Positions 58,801 to 64,000 of a DNA stretch of 64,000 bases are shown in pieces. Under the pieces are notes generated by a model, which did no database searches, was not told the origin of the DNA, and saw only the letters and a list, made by a program, of their open reading frames with translations. Source of the DNA: Chlorops oryzae (lineage: Eukaryota > Arthropoda > Insecta > Diptera > Chloropidae). How positions within the stretch are numbered: position 1 is the first letter of the stretch; each line of letters starts with the position of its first letter. The stretch lies in contig CM035808.1 of NCBI GenBank assembly GCA_020466095.1, positions 31,930,391 to 31,994,390 of the forward strand, written 5' to 3'. The translations under genes and the position numbers were made by a program.

Positions 58801-60005
58801 TACCCAGCGTAAGCAGGGTATATTATGGTATCTTGTAACAGCCAGAATAACGCTCCGTAGATATAGACATATATATATATATTCTTGATCAGGATCAAAA
58901 ATTCGATTTAGACATGTCCGTCTGTCCGTCCGTCCGTGTCCGGATCTCCTCCGAAACGGCTGGACTAATCAAGTCGAAATGTGGTACACAGGTATATCGG
59001 GGTCCGAGTATGATCCTAACTAAAAATGGAAGACATCCGCTCACTGCCACGCCCACAAATGAATTTAATGTGTTTTCAGTAAAATGCTTGTAACTTGCGA
59101 ACCACTCAACACATTCCATTGATATTTGGTGTACTGGTAAACTACGAAAAGGGACATATCCTGGAAAAAAGTGAGTCACGCCCACAAATAAGGGCTTATC
59201 GTAACTTCCGAAGTAAAAGGCGTAGAAGCTTCAAATTCGCAACATAGGTTGACCAAGACGAATGAAAGGTGTAGGAAACAATTTTATGAGGCCCGCCCAC
59301 TGCCACGCCCACTGCCACGCCCACAAATGGAGTTTTTCGTAACTTCCGAAGTAAAAAGCGTAGAAGCTTCAAATTCGCAACATAGGTTGACCAAGTCGAA
59401 GGAAAGGTGTAGGAAAAAATTTGTGGCTCGCCCACTGCCACGCCCACAAATGAAGATTTTTCGTAACTTCCGAGGTTAAAGGCGTAGAAGCTTCAAAATC
59501 GCAACATAGGTTGACAAAGGCAAATGAAAGGTGTAGGAACAAAAATTTATGTAGCCCGCCCACTGCCACGCCCACAAATGGAGAATTTTCGTAACTTCCG
59601 AAGTAAAAGGCATAGAAGCTTCAAATTCGCAACATAGGTTCACCAAGGCGAATGAAAGGTGTAGGAAAAAATTTTATTTGGCCCGCCCACTGCCACGCCC
59701 ACAAATGAAGATTTTTCGTAACTTGCGAAGTAAAAGGCGTAGAAGCTTCAAATTCGCAACATAGGCTCAGCAAGGCAAATGAAAGGTGTAGTAAAAAAAT
59801 GTATGTGGCCCGCCCACTGCCACGCCCACAAATGAAGATTTTTCGTAACCTCCGAAGTAAAAGGCGTAGAAGCTTCAAATTCGCAACATAGGTTCACCAA
59901 GGCGAATGAAAGGTGTAGGGAAATAATTTATGTGGCCGTCCCACTGCCACGCCCATAAATGGAGAAGCAAAACATAGTGCGCTCATTACGTCGGGACGCT
60001 GGGTA
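58801..60005. mobile_element. TACCCAGCGT-ended repeat element with internal minisatellite
   Basis: It starts TACCCAGCGTAAGCAGGGTA and ends with the inverted ACGCTGGGTA. Text such as 'aagcagggtatattatggta', 'gtccgtccgtccgtgtcc' and the tail 'gaccgaatttagctttct' is typical of a dispersed repeat class I recall from fly genomes. It has no open frame of note. The class (Helitron-like, LTR remnant or other) cannot be told from here. Confidence 0.65.
59190..59960. repeat. Minisatellite, about six units of 124-138 bp
   Basis: Each unit carries cgtagaagcttcaaattcgc, aacataggtt, gaatgaaaggtgtagg and cccactgccacgcccacaaa. The marker cgtagaag (once catagaag) recurs at 59221, 59359, 59483, 59611, 59738 and 59865, giving steps of 138, 124, 128, 127 and 127. 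Open 70-85 codon frames across it are repeat artefacts. Confidence 0.88.
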
Positions 60006-60361
60006 TTTCAAAGTCGGGCTTGACCGAATTTAGCTTTCTTACTTGTTTGTTAATAAAATTAATATTTGGACGGCGTTCTTTTAAGAATTCAAGTGTTGTT
60101 AAAGACATTCTGATATGTTACTCAAAAATACAGCAAAAAATTTCGGGTAGGTGCGTTTTTCGCGTAAGTGCATAAAATTGTCTGGAAAATAATTGAATGC
60201 AGCTAAGCAGAATATACTGTATCGCATTTTCGCTTGTTAAAAACAGTTGAAAACAACAAACAGCCGTCTTGTATACATATATTTTTCGATTAATAAAAAC
60301 AATTGAGTTTTGCGAAAAACCTTGCTGCAAATTATATTTACTAACATTTATAAATACCATA

Positions 60362-61266
60362 ATGAACTTCGTTCTTATCTGGTGTCCTATGACACAACTC
60401 AATGTTGCGGGAAGCTGGAAAGTTCGCATTAAAGAAGAACCACAAGAATTAAAAAAGGTTAAGAACGAGGAGGAGAACGAAGGAGGAGAAAGCTGCCCAA
60501 ACCAAGAAACAAAGATAGTCCCTCAAAGAGCTATCAAAGACGAAGTAAAAAATGGAAACGCCAATTCCAATACAGCAGACTCGGACACAAATACTATAGA
60601 CTCGGAAACAAAAGATGTAAGTATTTTTTTTTTCATATCCATTTATACTTTTTATCAATCTACCGATCATTCATGATCTCGTTTCAGGAGACTAGCGAAG
60701 AAAACAAATGCCGTCCAGTTCGTAAGAAGATAATGCATCTTCGACCAGTCGGGGAAGAGCGCAAATTTAAATGTACACATTGTGGTTCGGCATTCAAGGA
60801 TATCTCAGGATTAAAGAAGCACGTCGAAAGGCATACGACGCAGAAGTCTCATCAGTGTCCACTGTGTTCGAAAAAGTTTTATGCACCATTTGATGTTAAA
60901 ATACACATGAGGGTGCATACGAAGGAGAGACCATTTTTATGTACAATTTGTGGGAAAACCTTTCTATCGAACGTGCAATTGAAGGATCACACGCGACGGC
61001 ATACGAATCAGCGAGACTACAAGTGCTCCATTTGCGAGAAGAGCTTTTATAATGCTAGTCTCTTGGCTGGACATATGGATGGACATTCCAATGAACGTCG
61101 CCACGTGTGCGAAGTGTGTAAAGCCAGCTTCGCTTACCGAAAAGGCATGCGCAATCATATGAAAATCCATGAAAACAAACGGGCTTATAAATGCGAACTA
61201 TGCTCCGCATCGTTTAATCAACAAGCTGGACTTTTCTGCCATATGAAAAATAAACATCAAAGTTAA
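60362..61266 (+). CDS. C2H2 zinc-finger protein D (duplicate of C with a new 5' end)
   Basis: Exons 60362-60616 and 60688-61266 (277 aa from the first ATG; a second, MTQLNVAGSWK, starts 27 nt later). Exon 2, with all six fingers, is identical in protein to zinc-finger C. Exon 1 keeps VAGSWKVRIKEEP onward, but the first 31 codons of C are replaced by unrelated sequence (MNFVLIWCP). A 9-residue insertion (around TNTIDSETK) distinguishes its linker. Without the original promoter it may be silent, or expressed from a new one. It could also be an assembly duplicate. Confidence 0.65.
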
Positions 61267-62924
61267 TTTAAAGAAAAAATCTTCCACAATTGTAAATAAA
61301 TTTATCATAGCATCATGACCTCGTTTTCACAAAAATTTGATGCTTTATTTATGGTACAGGAATGAGAATCGACTCTGAACTAACTTTCATATAGTAATCA
61401 AGGAGACCGCCGACTTTGTTTTTGAATCGGAAATGGTTTCCTATGCCCATTTCTTAGTTTCCCGAGAATCCGAATGTCTTTAGTGAATTGTTGAAGCTTC
61501 AGGAAAGAAACCTCGAGTTAATGCAATTCCCAACACTTGGCTACAATCCACTGTAATAACACTTTAAATTAGCGGTAAGTAGTATTCTTCTATCCTTTTT
61601 GAAATCAATAATTGGTCATGCCCTTTCGAAATGATTCACTCCATCTTTCAACTCGTCACTTAAATGTCCGTCTTCTACTAATTCTGCTATTATTTTTTAC
61701 CCTTTCCAATAGTAATTCTATGAACTTGAAAGAAAGAAAGGAAAAAACAAACAAAGCAGTATTGGAGTTCGCATTCTGTTCCAATATACCATTTAGATTA
61801 AAGTTAGCATCCAAACTACATATCATCATTTTGGTCGCTGAAAGAAAGTAATGGAAAAAAATCACAATATTCTCATAAATATATTCAGCCATATTCTAAA
61901 TAAATATTCCCCGGGAATTTCTACTGAAGAAATTTTTCTCCGCTGAAAAAGAAAGTATTCTAAGCGTCAACAAATGGAAAGAATGTGATGAACTCTGCTT
62001 AATAGCGTTCGAGGTTATTGCTCCCTTTATACACCCTTCCTAGTGTGCTTAGAATGGGAGTCTTTTTTTTAAATCCGCAGGGAAAATTTCTCCGGGAATC
62101 GGGCTGATTAATATTTGTATTATTGGACGATCTTGTAGGAGTGAACTAATTCATGAAATGCTATTCGATGTCCGTCCGAAGTTTTTTTTCTGGTCCAAAA
62201 TTTTCTTACATATATTTTTAAAGCAATCTTCCTAAATTTCTAACAATTCTGAAGTAGCTCCAACGAAGAAAGCGTTGTGACCGAGAGCCTAATAATATAA
62301 ACGCCAAAAAATTTGCCATGTCTTAAGCCATTTTTTTTAAAATATCTTGTGACGACTTGAAACAAATACATTTCCAGCCCTCATTTCACTTATGAAACAT
62401 TTAATTAATTTTTTTTTTATTTCTTTATTTTTATGATTACATATATATGTATATTTTGTGTACCTTAAAATCATTGTTTTAATTTAATAATCTTAAGATA
62501 TGGTGTTTAACAAATTAACCCAAAAAAAAAAAAAAAAATGATGGAAAAGCCACCACCAAATATAAAAAGGTAGACTTTATGCGGTTATTGCATAATTTCT
62601 TGGGACCCAATGAATTTTCTTATTAATAAAAAATGTAAAATATTAATGAGAAGAATTCGAAGGAAAATTAAAAAAATTTTACGCAATAATTTTAGGTAAA
62701 TTCTTTTCAAAACTCTTTCGCCTTAATCACCATCTCAACTGTTGAACGATTCAATTTTATTTAAAAGTAAATTTCTAAATCAGTCTTAGGAGTAGAATAA
62801 GGGTATTTGCATGGAAGAGACTATGAAATCGTCAACTTGGATTTGACGATTCATCTTAATGCTAGAATTCACAGTAGAGTAAGCTATTCTTTTTTTTTTT
62901 TTGCAAATAAGTAAAAAAAATACC
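61267..62924. other. Between zinc-finger D and the right membrane-protein exons
   Basis: Duplicate of 55437-57053. Includes a 39-nt segment (around 61895-61933, tctaaataaatattccccgg...) missing from the left copy. Non-coding by inspection. AATAAA for zinc-finger D at 61295-61300. Confidence 0.5.
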
Positions 62925-63343
62925 CTAATAAACTCGTCCGTACGGCAAAGTTCCGGCTGGATAATAAGGTATTAATTTTCCGAAACGCGTTTGCGAAGAG
63001 TCGCCACTACTGCAAAAAGAAAAGAAAAAAAAAATTGTTTTTTGACGATTTCGTTAAGTTGTGTCATTTTTGAATCGTTTAAAATTCATTGACTTGGATT
63101 CTTACCTTGACGAGAACATTGATGTGCAAACTTCCGACCGATGTATTCGACTTGCATTGGAAGTTAACACATTCGAATCACTTACTGATCGACGTCGTGA
63201 TCTTATTAATGAGAATATTGCAATAATTACTGCCAATAAGAATATAATGCCCAATATGCAAAAGGATATGGCCAACTTCGATACCGATAGGCAAAGAGTG
63301 CCTTCAGTTGGCAATTGTCGAACATATGGGGGGTATTCTTCAA
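62925..63343 (-). CDS. C-terminal exons of a single-pass membrane protein (right copy, partial gene)
   Basis: Exons 63343-63106 and 63009-62925 on the minus strand, with the same splice signals and product as the left copy except one Ala-to-Val change in the tail (SNALTS to SNVLTS). The remaining 5' exons would lie at higher coordinates beyond this window. In a simple tandem duplication the right copy keeps the native right flank, so this is the better candidate for the working gene. Family not identified; a ZP-type cuticular membrane protein is one possibility. Confidence 0.6.
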
Positions 63344-63470
63344 CTAAAATAGGAGAAAGGAATTTCGAATTGTTAGCAGTATGGATTATAAAAAAAGAAG
63401 AAGAAAAAAAATGTTTGAGAATTCAACTATTTTTGATTGTGTGCTTAGTTTTGAAAGTGCTTATATGTTT

Positions 63471-63824
63471 CCCTGCAGTAATCCCAGCTATTCCCCGACT
63501 AGTAACAAAAATACCATGACGACTCCCGTTTAATTTGCCAACCAATGCTTTAAACTGTCATTTTTAAATTGAGCTGTCATTGAAAAATAACCACTCCCAC
63601 ATATAAACGCTTCACGAAAAGGCCCGCTGTGGTCCATTAGAGGTCAACCGTCCCATATTTACCAGTTGGTGTTATTCTTCAACTACACTTCTTCTAGACC
63701 ACTTGTTGCTACTCACGGTCTAGTCAATTCTTATACATAAAATACGAAACATTGTAACAAGTTATATTCAGAGTAACCTAAGAGTACTCCTTTTTGGTAA
63801 ATTGACCTCTTCATTGCTGCAGGG
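63471..63824. mobile_element. CCCTGCAGTAAT-family MITE (right duplicate)
   Basis: Same element as 57595-57948 at the equivalent place, with a few substitutions. The remaining bases to 64000 hold nothing that I can name. Confidence 0.78.
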
Positions 63825-64000
63825 TTAGGACTGAAAGTTTTTATGTTATTAAGATGCAACATATATGGGTATTTCCAGAAAAAAGTAAACATTTTGTCAC
63901 GTCCGAGCATATCTAATTGCCTTTCTGATCTGCATACAATTTTGATAAGTAGAATATTCCGGAAGAGCTGCGCGATAATAGTTAGAAACAAAATTAAAAT

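Larger units (their letters stand above)
58113..60361. other. Spacer between the two duplicated segments
   Basis: About 2.3 kb (to 60402) absent from the compared part of the right copy. It holds the TATACCCAGCG element with its minisatellite (58801-60005) and the novel upstream sequence of zinc-finger D. No other gene seen. Confidence 0.55.
60403..63988. repeat. Segmental duplication, right copy (3.6 kb)
   Basis: Counterpart of 54600-58112; offset grows from 5803 to about 5876 bp through the 27-nt and 39-nt differences plus homopolymer changes. It ends 12 nt before the window edge, where the sequence departs from the left copy. Confidence 0.93.

Noticed and set aside
59196..59878. Several 68-85 codon ORFs on both strands
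   Set aside because: Produced by the 127-bp tandem repeat; codons follow the repeat and no start or domain is shared with real proteins.
59190..59960. CRISPR-like array
   Set aside because: Units of 127 bp are repeated whole without unique spacers, and the genome is a fly's.

Overview
The window looks like nuclear DNA of a cyclorrhaphan (higher) fly. Seven of the conserved genes align closely, as I remember the families, with Drosophila or vertebrate orthologues: TADA1, GTF3C1, XPNPEP3, TIPRL/Tip41, Annexin B10, short wing and Zw10; DNAI3/WDR63 and obstructor-A can also be named. Introns are mostly short (55-100 nt) GT-AG, intergenic DNA is AT-rich, and small inverted-repeat transposons are abundant. 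I recall AnxB10, the Tip41 homologue, a CG9581-type aminopeptidase, sw and obst-A lying close together on the Drosophila X, so a Muller-A segment is likely; that is memory, not a search. A tephritid or related acalyptrate would fit, but I cannot name the species.

Layout. 1-2895: TADA1 (-). 2.9-5.3 kb: nested repeats and tRNA-like SINE pieces. 5.3-12.2 kb: GTF3C1 (+, 14 exons), convergent with XPNPEP3 (-, 12.3-14.3 kb). 14.7-15.8 kb: two MITEs. 16.5-17.6 kb: Tip41 (+), convergent with AnxB10 (-, 18.3-19.6 kb). 21.3-29.0 kb: short wing, the dynein-1 intermediate chain (-), with three in-frame micro-exons in a 5.4-kb intron. 29.6-31.0 kb: a foldback element. 31.1-33.7 kb: Zw10 (-). 35.5-39.5 kb: DNAI3 (+). 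43.2-46.8 kb: obst-A (+). 48.2-61.3 kb: four related C2H2 zinc-finger genes (+). The last two lie in a 3.5-kb segment that is present twice (54.6-58.1 and 60.4-64.0 kb). The same segment carries, on the minus strand, the 3' end of a single-pass membrane-protein gene that a simple ORF view misses.

Exon models were rebuilt by hand from splice signals and reading frame. Summed coding lengths are multiples of three for TADA1 (286 aa), GTF3C1 (1908), XPNPEP3 (523), Tip41 (273), sw (628, or 662 with all micro-exons), Zw10 (705), DNAI3 (1135), obst-A (237) and zinc-finger genes A-D (315, 277, 285, 277). AnxB10 is the exception: it is one base short, at a definable point.

Functionally the genes are mostly housekeeping: transcription (SAGA, TFIIIC, zinc fingers), mitochondrial peptide processing, PP2A control, membrane binding, cytoplasmic and axonemal dynein, the mitotic checkpoint and cuticle chitin. 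sw and Zw10 are neighbours and their products act in one pathway, because the RZZ complex recruits dynein to kinetochores. I see no microbial-type system, CRISPR array or intact transposase. The most noteworthy items are the reciprocal-truncation duplication, the hidden membrane-protein gene, the sw micro-exons, two GC-AG introns, the AnxB10 frameshift and several MITE families with intact target-site duplications.
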